Shown one piece after another: positions 51,650-61,046 of a stretch of DNA of 64,000 nucleotides; position 1 is the stretch's first letter; each line of letters starts with the position of its first letter. The position numbers and the translations under genes were made by a program. A model generated the notes under the pieces. The model saw nothing but the letters and a program-made list of their open reading frames with translations, made no database searches and was not told the origin of the DNA. This DNA is from Paenibacillus pasadenensis. GTDB lineage: Bacteria > Bacillota > Bacilli > Paenibacillales > Paenibacillaceae. Where the stretch lies: contig NZ_JAMBOT010000017.1 in NCBI RefSeq assembly GCF_023715725.1, positions 1 to 64,000 on the forward strand. The letters are read 5' to 3'.

Positions 51650-52726
51650 TCAGATTTGCCTGTCAATGAACATTTGATCTTGAATACGCCGCAATCCTTC
51701 CTTAATGGCGCGGGCGCGAACCTCGCCGATTCCGTCCACCTCATCCAGTTCAGCGATTGTCGCCATGACGATATTCGGCAGGTTGCCGAATCGCTCAATC
51801 AGGTTATTCATAATGACGAGCGGCAGGCGCGGAATCCGGTACATCTGACGGTAACCCCTTGGCTGTACCGCTTCATCCACAATGGAAGAGCCTTGCGGGT
51901 AGCCCAGCAGACGAATTACATGCGGAGCATCCATCAGCTCGTCGTTGCTGAGCTTTTTGAGCCCCATGCGGATCTCCCGCAGCTTCTCATCGCTGTTGTC
52001 GCGGGCGTAGTCCTTGAGCAGGAACCAGGCGTCCTCCTCCACTCCGCCGATCAGCTCCTCCATCTGCATGCTGATCAGCCGGCCTTCCGTGCCGAGCTCA
52101 TTGACGTAACGCTTGATTTCCATTTTGATGCGAAGCACCATTTCCACCCGGTGAATGACATGCGCCACCTCTTGCATCGTGACTAACTCCTCGAACTCCA
52201 GCGCGGACAGGTTCGTGAACGATTGACGGAGCACCGCTTTGTATTTCTCCAATGTTTGAATCGCCTGATTGGCTTTGGTCAAAATAACTCCCATGTCTTT
52301 TAGCGAATATCTAAGATTACCCATATACAGCGTAATAATATTGCGCCGCTGCGAAATTGATACCACTAGCCTTCCGGTTTGCTTGGCTACCCGCTCTGCG
52401 GTACGATGGCGAATACCGGTTTCGGTCGAAGGCGTGGAGGGGTCCGGGATAAGCTGAGTATTGGCGTACAGAATCCGCTTCAGGTCCTCGCTAAGGATGA
52501 TCGCACCGTCCATTTTGGCCAGCTCATACAAATAATTGGGCGAAAACTCGCAGTTGATTGAAAATCCGCCGTCGACAACCTCCATAACCTCGGGGCTGTA
52601 TCCAACAACAAGCAGCGCGCCGGTTTTGGCCCGCAGCACATTATCAAGCCCTTCCCGGAAAGCCGTCCCCGGGGCGACCAGCTGCAGCAGCTGGTTCGTT
52701 ATTTCAATTTCTTTTACTTCCTTCAT
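51650..52726 (-). CDS. disA: DNA integrity scanning diadenylate cyclase DisA
   Basis: Makes cyclic di-AMP and reports on DNA integrity. The 358 aa start at the ATG at 52726 after GGGGGTT. The cyclase domain has AKMDGAIILSED near residue 73 and GIRHRTAERV near 107, the two catalytic signatures. The C-terminal helix-hairpin-helix region has LDEVDGIGEVRARAIKEGL. It follows radA by 14 bases, the usual pair. Confidence 0.97.
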   Translation of the reverse strand: MKEVKEIEITNQLLQLVAPGTAFREGLDNVLRAKTGALLVVGYSPEVMEVVDGGFSINCEFSPNYLYELAKMDGAIILSEDLKRILYANTQLIPDPSTPSTETGIRHRTAERVAKQTGRLVVSISQRRNIITLYMGNLRYSLKDMGVILTKANQAIQTLEKYKAVLRQSFTNLSALEFEELVTMQEVAHVIHRVEMVLRIKMEIKRYVNELGTEGRLISMQMEELIGGVEEDAWFLLKDYARDNSDEKLREIRMGLKKLSNDELMDAPHVIRLLGYPQGSSIVDEAVQPRGYRQMYRIPRLPLVIMNNLIERFGNLPNIVMATIAELDEVDGIGEVRARAIKEGLRRIQDQMFIDRQI

Positions 52727-52740
52727 AATCTGGCAACCCC

Positions 52741-54117
52741 CTATTCCAGCGCCGCGCGTAATGCCTCCGCGACCGTATTTACACCGATAATTCGAATATC
52801 GTCCGGCGGCTTCCACCCCTTGAGGCTTTTTTCCGGCATAATCACTCGCTTAAAGCCCAGCTTTTGAGCTTCCTTAACCCGCTGCTCCGCACGCGACACG
52901 GCACGCACCTCACCCGTAAGTCCAACCTCGCCGAAAATAACGTCATCGGGCTTTGTCGGAGCGTCCTTGAAGCTGGAGGCAAGCGCCACCGCCGCCGCCA
53001 AATCAACAGCCGGCTCATCCAGCCGCACTCCGCCTGCCGCATTCAGGTAAGCGTCCTGCGTCTGCAGGAACAAGCCAATCCGCTTTTCCAGCACGGCAAT
53101 AATCAGCGCCATGCGGTGATGGTCGTAGCCGGTCGACATTCTCCTCGGTGACGGGAAATGCGTCGGCGCGACGAGCGCCTGCAGCTCCACGAGCACAGGA
53201 CGAGTTCCCTCCATGCTGGCAACAACTGTGGAGCCGGATACGCCGAGCGGCCGCTCCGACAGAAACAGCTCCGACGGATTGGCCACCTCGCGCAAACCGT
53301 CCTCACCCATTTCGAAGATGCCGATTTCATTTGTGGAGCCGAACCGATTTTTGACCGCCCGCAGAAGCCGGTAGGAATGATGGCGCTCTCCCTCGAAATA
53401 TAGGACGCAATCGACCATATGCTCCAATAATCGCGGTCCGGCAATTGCGCCTTCCTTCGTCACATGGCCGACCAGCACCGTGGCGATGCCGCTAATCTTG
53501 GCTGTGCGCATGAAATGCGCCGTACACTCCCGCACCTGGGCAACACTGCCCGGAGCCGACTGGACGCTTGGATCATAAACCGTTTGAATGGAGTCGATGA
53601 CGAGAAAATCAGGCTTCAGCGAATCGATGGCATCATTAATATGCTCCATATTCGTTTCGCAAAGCACATAAAGCGATTCTGTCAGCGCCCCAAGTCGATC
53701 CGCGCGCAGCTTTGTCTGGCGGACGGATTCCTCGCCCGAAATGTACAGCACCTTAAGCCCCGCCGAGGCAAGCGCATGGGAAGTTTGCAGCAGCAGCGTA
53801 GACTTGCCGATACCAGGATCTCCTCCGACAAGAATTAGCGATCCGGGAACGACGCCCCCGCCCAGCACCCGATTGAGCTCGCCTATGCTGCTCTCGATGC
53901 GCGGCTCCTGTCCCGTATTAATATCTATGATGGAACGCGGCTTTTCTTTCGTCACACGGCCCATCGGCCCGGACAGGCCGACCCCGGCCGTCTTGACGAC
54001 CGTTTCCTTTTCTTCAACCATCGTGTTCCATTCGCCGCAGCCCGGACACTTCCCGAGCCACTTTGGCGACTCTGTCCCGCAGTGCGTACAAGCGAACTTA
54101 ACTTTTATTTTGGCCAC
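52741..54117 (-). CDS. radA: DNA repair protein RadA
   Basis: RecA-like helicase that aids branch migration. The 458 aa have an N-terminal zinc finger (CTHCGTESPKWLGKCPGCGE), Walker A GGDPGIGKSTLL near 95 and the RadA-specific KNRFGSTNEIG near 250. A Lon-like C-terminal domain includes AAVALASSFKDAPTKPDDVI. It is divergent from the two-component genes; its usual neighbour clpC is 8 kb away. Confidence 0.97.
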   Translation of the reverse strand: MAKIKVKFACTHCGTESPKWLGKCPGCGEWNTMVEEKETVVKTAGVGLSGPMGRVTKEKPRSIIDINTGQEPRIESSIGELNRVLGGGVVPGSLILVGGDPGIGKSTLLLQTSHALASAGLKVLYISGEESVRQTKLRADRLGALTESLYVLCETNMEHINDAIDSLKPDFLVIDSIQTVYDPSVQSAPGSVAQVRECTAHFMRTAKISGIATVLVGHVTKEGAIAGPRLLEHMVDCVLYFEGERHHSYRLLRAVKNRFGSTNEIGIFEMGEDGLREVANPSELFLSERPLGVSGSTVVASMEGTRPVLVELQALVAPTHFPSPRRMSTGYDHHRMALIIAVLEKRIGLFLQTQDAYLNAAGGVRLDEPAVDLAAAVALASSFKDAPTKPDDVIFGEVGLTGEVRAVSRAEQRVKEAQKLGFKRVIMPEKSLKGWKPPDDIRIIGVNTVAEALRAALE

Positions 54118-54255
54118 AACAGGCTCCTTAAAGATCAGACGTATCCTTCAAAGTTTACCATTTCGCCGTTCTCCATTAAAGGCAAACAAAGAAAAAAGTA
54201 AGAATTTCAACAGAACTTGTTCGTTATACTGAACAGTAGAAAGGATGATGAGCCG

Positions 54256-54972
54256 TTGAAAGAATATACCGTGCTGATGGTCGACGATGAAGCGGAGATC
54301 ATCAAGCTGATGAGCTTATATTTAAAACAAGAGAACTTCCGCCTGCTGACCGCTCCCAACGGAGAGGAGGCGCTTCAAATTATTGACCGCGAACCGGTCG
54401 ATCTCGTTGTGCTGGATGTCATGATGCCCGGCATGAACGGGATCGAGGTGTGTATGGAAATTCGCGAGCGCAAGCAGATGCCGATTATTTTTCTCTCCGC
54501 CAAAAGTGAGGAGATCGATAAAATTCACGGCCTAAGCGTTGGGGCCGACGATTATGTATCCAAGCCGTTCGGGCCGCTGGAGCTCGTGGCGCGTATCAAA
54601 AGCCAGCTGCGCCGTTATGCCGCGTACCAGACTCCGGCAGAAGAGGCCCGTCTCAACCAAAATAACGACGGCATCTTGATTCATGACGGTATTATGCTGA
54701 ATCCGCTCACACGCGAGGTTACCGTTGAAGATCAAGATGTGCGCCTCACACCGAGGGAGTTCAGCATTTTGGAGCTGCTGATGCGCAGCCCGGGGCGAGT
54801 GTACAGCATTGAGCAGTTATACGAAAACATTTGGCAGGAGCCGTTTTTTGAATCCGGCAATACCGTCATGGTTCATATCCGCAAACTGCGGGAAAAAATT
54901 GAACAAAATCCGCGCCAGCCCCGGTATATTAAAACCGTTTGGGGCGTCGGCTACAAGATGGATCGGAGCTGA
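54256..54972 (+). CDS. Two-component response regulator, OmpR family
   Basis: Receiver domain with DD at residues 10-11, phospho-acceptor D54 in VVLDVMMPGMNG, and the conserved Lys in VSKPFGPLE. A winged-helix DNA-binding domain follows (TPREFSILELLMRSPGRVYS, and IKTVWGVGYKM at the end). I use the TTG at 54256 (238 aa) after AAAGGATGATG; an upstream frame lacks a start with a site. It is followed 3 bases later by its kinase. Targets are unknown; the overall type is closest to VanR/PhoP-like regulators. Confidence 0.92.
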   Translation: MKEYTVLMVDDEAEIIKLMSLYLKQENFRLLTAPNGEEALQIIDREPVDLVVLDVMMPGMNGIEVCMEIRERKQMPIIFLSAKSEEIDKIHGLSVGADDYVSKPFGPLELVARIKSQLRRYAAYQTPAEEARLNQNNDGILIHDGIMLNPLTREVTVEDQDVRLTPREFSILELLMRSPGRVYSIEQLYENIWQEPFFESGNTVMVHIRKLREKIEQNPRQPRYIKTVWGVGYKMDRS

Positions 54973-54975
54973 GCG

Positions 54976-56199
54976 ATGATCGTCCGATTGCTTCAATCCA
55001 TGCTCTGGAAGCTTCTGCTCCGCTTCCTGATCAGCATCGCTGCTGTCGCCCCGCTGCTCTGGATCGGATACACGCTGACAAAACTGCTGCTTAAGTACAA
55101 TCCGAGCGGTTCATTTCCGCTCACACAGCTGCTCTGGTTCATTATGGAAACGGTTGGGTCTGTTCCGGTCATGATCTTTGGCGGCATTTTTTTGTTTTTT
55201 GGTTTGTTCTTCTGGTTGTCCCTGCGCTTCCTGAAGCGTTTTGATTCCATTACAGACGGTCTCACGCAAATTGCCGAGGGCAATCTTAAGCATCGAATTA
55301 ACGATGAGAGCAGCGACGAGCTGGGGACGGTGTCGCGGACCATTAACGAGATGGCTCAGCAGCTCCAGCTTGCCCAAGCGGAGGAACGAGCGGCTGTTCA
55401 GGCAAAAAACGATCTGATTACCGGCGTCTCTCATGATTTGCGGACCCCGCTCACATCCATTCTCGGCTTTTTGGAATATATTCAAAATGACCGCTACCGG
55501 GACGAGCTGGAGCTTCGTCAGTATGTCGATATCGCTTATGACAAGGCGCTTGTGCTGCGCAAGCTGATTGATGACTTGTTTGAATATACCCGCGTTGCGG
55601 GCGGAGGGATGCCGCTTCAGCCGGAACGGCTGGACCTGAATCCTTTTCTCGGACAGCTGATAGAAGAGCTCCATCCGCTGCTTGAGGAGGCAGGAATGCG
55701 CTGCACGCTGCATCCTTCCCCGGGTCCTTTGCTTGTTTCCGCCGATCCTGAGCTGCTTGTGCGGGCTTTTGAAAATCTGATGACCAACGCCATCAGGTAC
55801 GGGGCATCGGAGAAAGGGATCGACATCTTTTTAAGGGAAAACATCCATAAGGATGACGAATTAGAAGAAGACAGCCCGGCATCCGTTGATTCTGAAAAGA
55901 TAACGGGGCAGCGCAATGAGCAGGCTGAACAAGAAGTAACCACGGTGCTTCAGCCAAGCGCGGAAATTATATTCCGCAATTATGGGGAGCCTATTCCGGT
56001 TAACCATCTGCCCCATTTGTTTGACCGGTTTTACCGGGTGGACGCCTCACGTTCCAGACAAACCGGCGGCAGCGGAATCGGGCTAGCTATCGTCAAAAGC
56101 ATTATCCTCGACCTGCACGGCGGTCAAATTGCGGTCAGCAGCAATAAGCGGAGGACGGAGTTTGTCGTTCGTCTGCCGTTAAAATTTAGAAAAGAATAA
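54976..56199 (+). CDS. Two-component sensor histidine kinase
   Basis: The 407 aa have two membrane helices (about 15-40 and 48-82) with almost no external loop. A HAMP domain (about 88-140) follows. Phospho-acceptor H153 is in VSHDLRTPLTSILGF, and the ATP-binding domain has N-box NLMTNAIRYG and G2 box GGSGIGLAIVKS. About 40 mostly polar residues (287-328, rich in Glu/Asp/Gln) are inserted between the N-box and RNYGEPIP, where most kinases have a short turn. The lack of a sensor domain suggests an intramembrane-sensing type. Confidence 0.92.
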   Translation: MIVRLLQSMLWKLLLRFLISIAAVAPLLWIGYTLTKLLLKYNPSGSFPLTQLLWFIMETVGSVPVMIFGGIFLFFGLFFWLSLRFLKRFDSITDGLTQIAEGNLKHRINDESSDELGTVSRTINEMAQQLQLAQAEERAAVQAKNDLITGVSHDLRTPLTSILGFLEYIQNDRYRDELELRQYVDIAYDKALVLRKLIDDLFEYTRVAGGGMPLQPERLDLNPFLGQLIEELHPLLEEAGMRCTLHPSPGPLLVSADPELLVRAFENLMTNAIRYGASEKGIDIFLRENIHKDDELEEDSPASVDSEKITGQRNEQAEQEVTTVLQPSAEIIFRNYGEPIPVNHLPHLFDRFYRVDASRSRQTGGSGIGLAIVKSIILDLHGGQIAVSSNKRRTEFVVRLPLKFRKE

Positions 56200-56383
56200 G
56201 ACTTTGTGCAGGGGCATTGCTGGCTGCGGGCGCGGCTATCCAGCTAAAACGCCGTCGTGTGCCACTCCGCGTCGCCATGTTATGGACGGCTGCTGCGTCA
56301 GCTCAGCTGCTTGTACGTTGTGTTTACCCTGTATTCGGGGAGCTAAGTTTAGCCTACTTGCGCTTCCATCAGCTCCTCTGCAC

Positions 56384-56433
56384 AAAAAAGACTGCCCCTT
56401 CGTCATCTTCATGACAAAAGGAGCAGTCTTTCT
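56384..56433. terminator. Bidirectional intrinsic terminator
   Basis: AAAGACTGC and GCAGTCTTT, with an inner CCCTT/AAGG and TCAT/ATGA stem, lie between convergent genes. The T-run is best on the minus strand (after the monooxygenase gene), and T's on the plus strand also serve the kinase gene. Bases 56200-56383 hold no convincing gene. Confidence 0.85.
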
Positions 56434-56464
56434 ATTTGCAGCAGCATACCGAATACCGAACGAT

Positions 56465-57832
56465 TTATCCTGCAGTAGCTTTGCTTGGAGGAGCAGCTGC
56501 TTTCTCGGCATAATAATTGTCTGGACGACTCAATCCAAGATTGTCACGAAGCGTCTTGCCTTCATATTCAGTGCGAAACAGCCCGCGCCGCTGCAGCTCA
56601 GGCACGACGAGATCAACAAAGTCCTCCAGTCCGCCCGGCAAATAAGGAGGCATGACGTTAAAGCCGTCTGCTGCCTCGGCCTCGAACCATTCCTGGAGCT
56701 GATCGGCGACCTGCACCGGCGTCCCGAGAATTTCCCGGTGCCCGCGCGCGCCCGCAATACGCTGATACAGCTTGCGGATGGTCAACCCTTCACGGTCCGC
56801 TAAATCTTTGATGAGCTGGAAACGGCTTTTGAAATCGACCTGCTCAACAGCTGGCAGCTCCGGGAGCAGGCCGTCAACCGGATAAGAGCTAAGATCGAAT
56901 CCAATCAGCCCGGAGAGGAGCGCTACACCGGTTTCAACGGGAATCAACTCTTCAAAACGCGCTTTTTTCTCGCGTGCCTCCTCCTCCGTGCGGCCGATAA
57001 TCGGAAATACGCCGGGCATGATTTTCAGATCGGACGGTCTGCGGCCATTGCGCACAAGCCTACCTTTTACATCGCGATAAAATGCCTGCGCCTCCCCTAG
57101 CGTCTGCCATGCCGCAAAAATCACCTCGGCTGTTCGCGCGGCCAGCTCCTTGCCGGGCTCGGAAGCGCCAGCCTGGATAATGACGGGATGCCCTTGCGGC
57201 GGGCGGGCAACATTAAGCGGCCCCTGCACCTGGAACCATTTCCCCCGGTGGTCGGTACGGTGGATTTTGGCCCGGTCGGCAAAACGCGCCGTTTCTTTGT
57301 CCGCCAACAGGGCGTCGTCCTCCCATCCGTCCCAAAGCTGGCGCACGACATCGACGAACTCCTCGGCCCGCTCGTAGCGCAGCTCATGCAGCAAATGTTT
57401 GTCACGGTTGAAGTTATGCGCTTCGTCATCCGTATGCGAGGTAACAACATTCCAGGCGGCGCGCCCCCCGCTAATATAATCGAGAGAGGCGAATTTGCGT
57501 GCAACGTGGAACGGCTCATTGTACGTTGTTGACACCGTCGCAGCGAGACCAATGCGCTGCGTATCGGAGGAGAGCGCCGACAACAGCGTCATCGGCTCCA
57601 ATCTGACCTGCACCGCCTGTTCCAGCGCCAGCGGGAATCGCTCGTGCACCGCATAACCGTCCGCCAGAAAAACCATATCGAATTTGCCCCGCTCGGCGGT
57701 TTGCGCTACTTGACGATAAAAGCTGTAATCCAGCACGCCTTGCGCGTTGCTATGCTCATATCTCCACGAGGCTACGTGGTGGCCGGGAATCATCATGAAC
57801 GCTCCCAAGCGCATTTTATCTGATCTTGCCAT
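56465..57832 (-). CDS. FMN-dependent LLM-class monooxygenase (NtaA/SnaA/DszA type)
   Basis: Flavin monooxygenase of the bacterial luciferase fold, which uses FMNH2 supplied by a reductase. The 455 aa from the ATG at 57832 (after AAGGAGG) open MARSDKMRLGAFMMIPGHHV. RAAWNVVTSHTDDEAHNF near 145 and PPQGHPVIIQAGASEPGKEL near 225 are NtaA-family blocks. Being last in an SsuABC-like operon, it probably oxidises an imported organosulfur compound and releases sulfite. The substrate cannot be read from sequence, and no partner reductase gene is present in the window. Confidence 0.9.
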   Translation of the reverse strand: MARSDKMRLGAFMMIPGHHVASWRYEHSNAQGVLDYSFYRQVAQTAERGKFDMVFLADGYAVHERFPLALEQAVQVRLEPMTLLSALSSDTQRIGLAATVSTTYNEPFHVARKFASLDYISGGRAAWNVVTSHTDDEAHNFNRDKHLLHELRYERAEEFVDVVRQLWDGWEDDALLADKETARFADRAKIHRTDHRGKWFQVQGPLNVARPPQGHPVIIQAGASEPGKELAARTAEVIFAAWQTLGEAQAFYRDVKGRLVRNGRRPSDLKIMPGVFPIIGRTEEEAREKKARFEELIPVETGVALLSGLIGFDLSSYPVDGLLPELPAVEQVDFKSRFQLIKDLADREGLTIRKLYQRIAGARGHREILGTPVQVADQLQEWFEAEAADGFNVMPPYLPGGLEDFVDLVVPELQRRGLFRTEYEGKTLRDNLGLSRPDNYYAEKAAAPPSKATAG

Positions 57833-57916
57833 CGTTAACTCCTCCTTGTACATTAACGGTAAAAACGTGTTGACTGCGCCCTGCTCCCGGGTTTGCTTTT
57901 GGAGCGCCTCTGCAGG

Positions 57917-58768
57917 TCAGCGGTCCGGGCCAGTTTTCCAGCCGGAAAATTTCCGCTCGATGGCGATAAGCCCTTGGTTAATGAGCAGCCCAAGCGCCGA
58001 TATCGTTAAAATCCCGGCGTACATCTCAGGAATTTGAAAGTTGTATTGAGCATAATTGATTAAATAGCCGAGTCCCGCCTTGGCTCCAACCATTTCCGCC
58101 GCGATCAGCACAAGGATTGAGGAAGCCCCTGCCAAGCGAATGCCGGTAAATACCGACGGCAGCGAGGCCGGAAGAATGACTTTCAGAAACAGCTTAAACG
58201 GCGAAATGCCCAGGGAGCGCGCCGATTTGACGAGCAGCGGATCGACGTTGCGTACGCCGTTTACCGTACTGAGCAGGATCGGCCAGGAGCACGCGTAAAG
58301 GACAATCGATACCTTTGAAGTTTCGCCGATGCCGAGAATAAGGATAAACACCGGAAGCAGCGCCAGCGCCGCCGTATTGCGGAACAGCTCCAGCAGCGGA
58401 TTGAGAAACGCTGCAGCCGGCTTGTAGTAGCCGATGGCCAGGCCGAGCGGAATCGCAAATGCGATTGCGAGCAGCAATCCGCTTACAGAACGCATAATAC
58501 TTGCTTGAAAATGCTCCAGCAGCGCTCCGGATACGGCGAGCTCCCACCACGCCTCAATGACTTTGGACAAAGGAGGAAGAAAGGTTGCGTCTACGAGGCC
58601 TAGCCGAGGCGCAAGCTCCCAAATTGCAGCCAGACCGGCGATTGCCGCCGTGCTGCGAACCACCTTGGCTGACGCCGCTTTTATCCTCGCCCCGACAACC
58701 GCAGCGCCTCCAACATCCGCTTTACCGCCTGCCAGCCCTCCTGCTGCCAACGCTTTGTTTAGGCTCAT
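57917..58768 (-). CDS. ABC transporter permease, sulfonate/nitrate/taurine type
   Basis: Inner-membrane subunit of the importer. The 283 aa contain about six helices and the EAA loop SARSLGISPFKLFLKVILPA, which contacts the ATPase. AEMVGAKAGLGYLINYAQYN is typical of SsuC/TauC permeases. The first 35 residues are Ala/Gly-rich and cytosolic. It lies 45 bases after the ATPase gene and 84 before the monooxygenase. Confidence 0.93.
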   Translation of the reverse strand: MSLNKALAAGGLAGGKADVGGAAVVGARIKAASAKVVRSTAAIAGLAAIWELAPRLGLVDATFLPPLSKVIEAWWELAVSGALLEHFQASIMRSVSGLLLAIAFAIPLGLAIGYYKPAAAFLNPLLELFRNTAALALLPVFILILGIGETSKVSIVLYACSWPILLSTVNGVRNVDPLLVKSARSLGISPFKLFLKVILPASLPSVFTGIRLAGASSILVLIAAEMVGAKAGLGYLINYAQYNFQIPEMYAGILTISALGLLINQGLIAIERKFSGWKTGPDR

Positions 58769-58813
58769 CGCGATTTGCTCCCTTCATCGTTTAATTTTCG
58801 GATTCTCTTATCG

Positions 58814-59683
58814 TTATCTCGCTTTTTTCGTCCCGCTCCCGCTGCCCAGCTCTTGCCTCAGTGCCTGCGAGCGCTGCACCTCCGTGCGCAGTTCGCTCCA
58901 TATCTCATGGCGCAAAGCGCCGAATTCAGCGCCGGAGCGAATATCTTCTTCCTCAGAGCGCTTATCAATCGGGATGTCGACAATTCGTTTGATGCGGCCG
59001 GGACGCGCCGTCATGACCGCTACCCTTTGACCCAAATAAACGGCTTCATCAATTCCGTGCGTAATGAACAGAATCGTTTTTCCCGTCCGCTCCCAAATGC
59101 GCAGCAATTCGGCTTGAAGGCTTTCCCGGGTCTGGGCGTCCAGCGCCGCAAAAGGTTCATCCATCAGCAGCACCTCCGGATCGAAAGCCAGACTTCGCGC
59201 AATGGCAACCCGCTGCTTCATTCCGCCGGACAGCTCATGCGGATAACGGTTTTCGAAGCCCGCCAGGCCGACCAGCTCCAGATAATGCCTCGCCCAGTCC
59301 CGGCGTTCCTTCACGCCGTATCCTTTGGCCTCCAGGCCGAACTCAATGTTCGCTTGCGCCGTCCGCCAAGGAAAAAGCGCATACTGCTGGAACACGATGC
59401 CACGGTCCAGACCAGGGCCGGATATCGGCTTGCCGTCCAGTAAAATTTGTCCCGAGGTTGGCTCGGACAGGCCGGCAAGAAGATCCAGCAGCGTTGATTT
59501 GCCGCAGCCGCTCGGCCCAACGACCGCCATAAACTCGCCAGGACGCACATCCAGATTAACGCCCTCTACCGCGGTGAATTCCGATACAGTCCGGCCTTCG
59601 CGGACACGGAACCTTTTAGTCACGTCCTGAAAACTGATTTTAACTTCCTCCAATGAACGGCTTTGCTGTTCTGCATGACTCAT
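58814..59683 (-). CDS. ABC transporter ATPase, sulfonate/nitrate/taurine type
   Basis: Drives the importer. The 289 aa have Walker A VGPSGCGKSTLLDLLAGL, the Q-loop FQQYALFPWRT, signature LSGGMKQRVAIARSLA, Walker B LLMDEPFAALD and H-loop FITHGIDEAVYL. The sequence is of the SsuB/TauB subfamily. A gap of 81 bases separates it from the binding-protein gene upstream. Confidence 0.95.
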   Translation of the reverse strand: MSHAEQQSRSLEEVKISFQDVTKRFRVREGRTVSEFTAVEGVNLDVRPGEFMAVVGPSGCGKSTLLDLLAGLSEPTSGQILLDGKPISGPGLDRGIVFQQYALFPWRTAQANIEFGLEAKGYGVKERRDWARHYLELVGLAGFENRYPHELSGGMKQRVAIARSLAFDPEVLLMDEPFAALDAQTRESLQAELLRIWERTGKTILFITHGIDEAVYLGQRVAVMTARPGRIKRIVDIPIDKRSEEEDIRSGAEFGALRHEIWSELRTEVQRSQALRQELGSGSGTKKAR

Positions 59684-59764
59684 ATCCGCATTCTCCCTTC
59701 TTATTGCCGCAATTGTCCCTGTCCGTTATGCCAGCATCTTTCCTCCCGCTGTACCTCTGCCGCT

Positions 59765-60877
59765 CTACTTTTTATCCTCATCCTTGTAAGGATTGAATTC
59801 GTTTGTAAATAGATCCTCCTGTTTCACATTGGCCGCTTCCTTATCTCCGCTCTTCTCCAGCCATTTGCGCCAAGTCTCAAATTCCTCTGGACGAATCGTT
59901 CCGCCCTTGCCGGCAATGCTCGTTGTTTTCCAGAACTTGACGATTGTACCGTCCTCCTGGCGGCCGCGCTTTTTAATGATCTCTTCGCTGCGTTTAATGA
60001 CGGTTTCCCTTGGCTGAGTTCGGGCCCATTCAATGGCTTTAGCCGTCGCTTCAACAAATTTGCGCACCGTATTGGGGTTTTCCTTAATGAATTTGTTCGT
60101 AAATACAATCGTTCCCGCGCTCTGCGTTCCAAACAGCTCATAATCGCTGAACAGCTGTCTAACCCCGCCTCGTTCAACCAGCTTCTCCCGCAAAATACTT
60201 CCCAGTACGGCTACGTCAATTTGACCGGCCCGCAGCGACTGCTCGATATTGACCGGGGGCAGCGCCACCAGCGTCACCTGTTTCATTTCCTCGTCGGTCA
60301 GCCCGCCCCGCTGCAAATATTCCTTAAGCACAAATTCGGCGTGGGCGCCCAGCGTGTTCATCGCAACCTTTTTGCCGATCAGATCGCGCGCGCTTTTAAT
60401 CGGACTGCCCTCCAGCACGTAGTAACCGCTGAAGTTAAGCTCATCCATGCCGTAATAGCTGATAACCGAACGGATTGGAGCGCCAGCCGATACCAGCTTG
60501 ATGATCGCCCCGTTAAACGCTCCGCCAAAATCCGCCTGGCCCGTCGCCACCGTCTGGATATCTTGCGGGCCGCTGATCGTGTTGCCGATCCATTTCAGCT
60601 TAACCGGAGCCAAGTACCCGAGATCCTCGGCCAATTCAGGGAACGTTACGCCGCCAACCGTTCCCTGATAACGCAGCTCCAGCGTCTCCGGTTCACCGGC
60701 TTGTTCGGAGGACGCCGGCTTCGACTCCCCTCCGGCAGAGGAGCTGCCGCATCCTGCTGCGAGCACTGCGGCGGCGAGCAAAGTCGCAAGCGCCACTGCG
60801 GCCCGGTTTCTGAGCCGATATCGTTTGGAAGCAGCCGAAGCTGCGGATTTAACATGGTCTTTGTACAAGTGAAACAT
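59765..60877 (-). CDS. Substrate-binding lipoprotein of an organosulfur ABC importer
   Basis: Captures the ligand outside the membrane. From the ATG at 60877 (8 bases after GAGGGG) it is 370 aa. A lipoprotein signal, LATLLAAAVLAAGCGSSSAG, places the lipidated Cys near residue 50 after an unusually long basic N-region. The mature part has LELRYQGTVGGVTFPELAED and GQADFGGAFNGAIIKLVSAG, as in SsuA/NMT1-like proteins. It is the first gene of the operon. Specificity (sulfonate, sulfone or related) is inferred from the linked monooxygenase. Confidence 0.92.
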   Translation of the reverse strand: MFHLYKDHVKSAASAASKRYRLRNRAAVALATLLAAAVLAAGCGSSSAGGESKPASSEQAGEPETLELRYQGTVGGVTFPELAEDLGYLAPVKLKWIGNTISGPQDIQTVATGQADFGGAFNGAIIKLVSAGAPIRSVISYYGMDELNFSGYYVLEGSPIKSARDLIGKKVAMNTLGAHAEFVLKEYLQRGGLTDEEMKQVTLVALPPVNIEQSLRAGQIDVAVLGSILREKLVERGGVRQLFSDYELFGTQSAGTIVFTNKFIKENPNTVRKFVEATAKAIEWARTQPRETVIKRSEEIIKKRGRQEDGTIVKFWKTTSIAGKGGTIRPEEFETWRKWLEKSGDKEAANVKQEDLFTNEFNPYKDEDKK

Positions 60878-60899
60878 GGTCATTTCCCCTCTCTGATAG

Positions 60900-60914
60900 G
60901 AGGCGTATCGCCTC
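60900..60914 (-). promoter_or_regulatory. Hairpin just before the binding-protein ribosome binding site
   Basis: On the minus strand GAGGCG-ATA-CGCCTC is a perfect 6-base stem. It ends about 11 bases before GAGGGG, so its formation may influence translation start. Confidence 0.5.
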
Positions 60915-60966
60915 TGACATTGCCAAATCTCTATGCGAAACCTCCAAGGGGATGGTCGGTCCGCCT

Positions 60967-61023
60967 GCCGGAAAACAAAAAGACGCATGGCGGCAGGCAT
61001 AAATGCTCTGCGGCTGTGCGTCT
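60967..61023 (-). promoter_or_regulatory. Attenuator-like leader of the organosulfur operon
   Basis: On the minus strand AGACGCA (61017-61023) and TGCGTCT form a stem with an inner GCAG.GCAT/ATGC.CTGC stem, followed by TTTTTGTTTT, a terminator form. GCCTGCC in its 3' arm can instead pair with GGCAGGC (near 60967) just downstream, which would break the terminator. No known riboswitch consensus was matched. What would trigger the switch is unknown. Confidence 0.45.
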
Positions 61024-61046
61024 CCGGTTGGTCCGGTGGATTCATA

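Noticed and set aside
56217..56414. Plus-strand frame of 65 codons after the histidine kinase gene
   Set aside because: It has a TTG start without a convincing ribosome binding site, runs into the shared terminator and resembles nothing known. A decayed gene end is possible but not supported.
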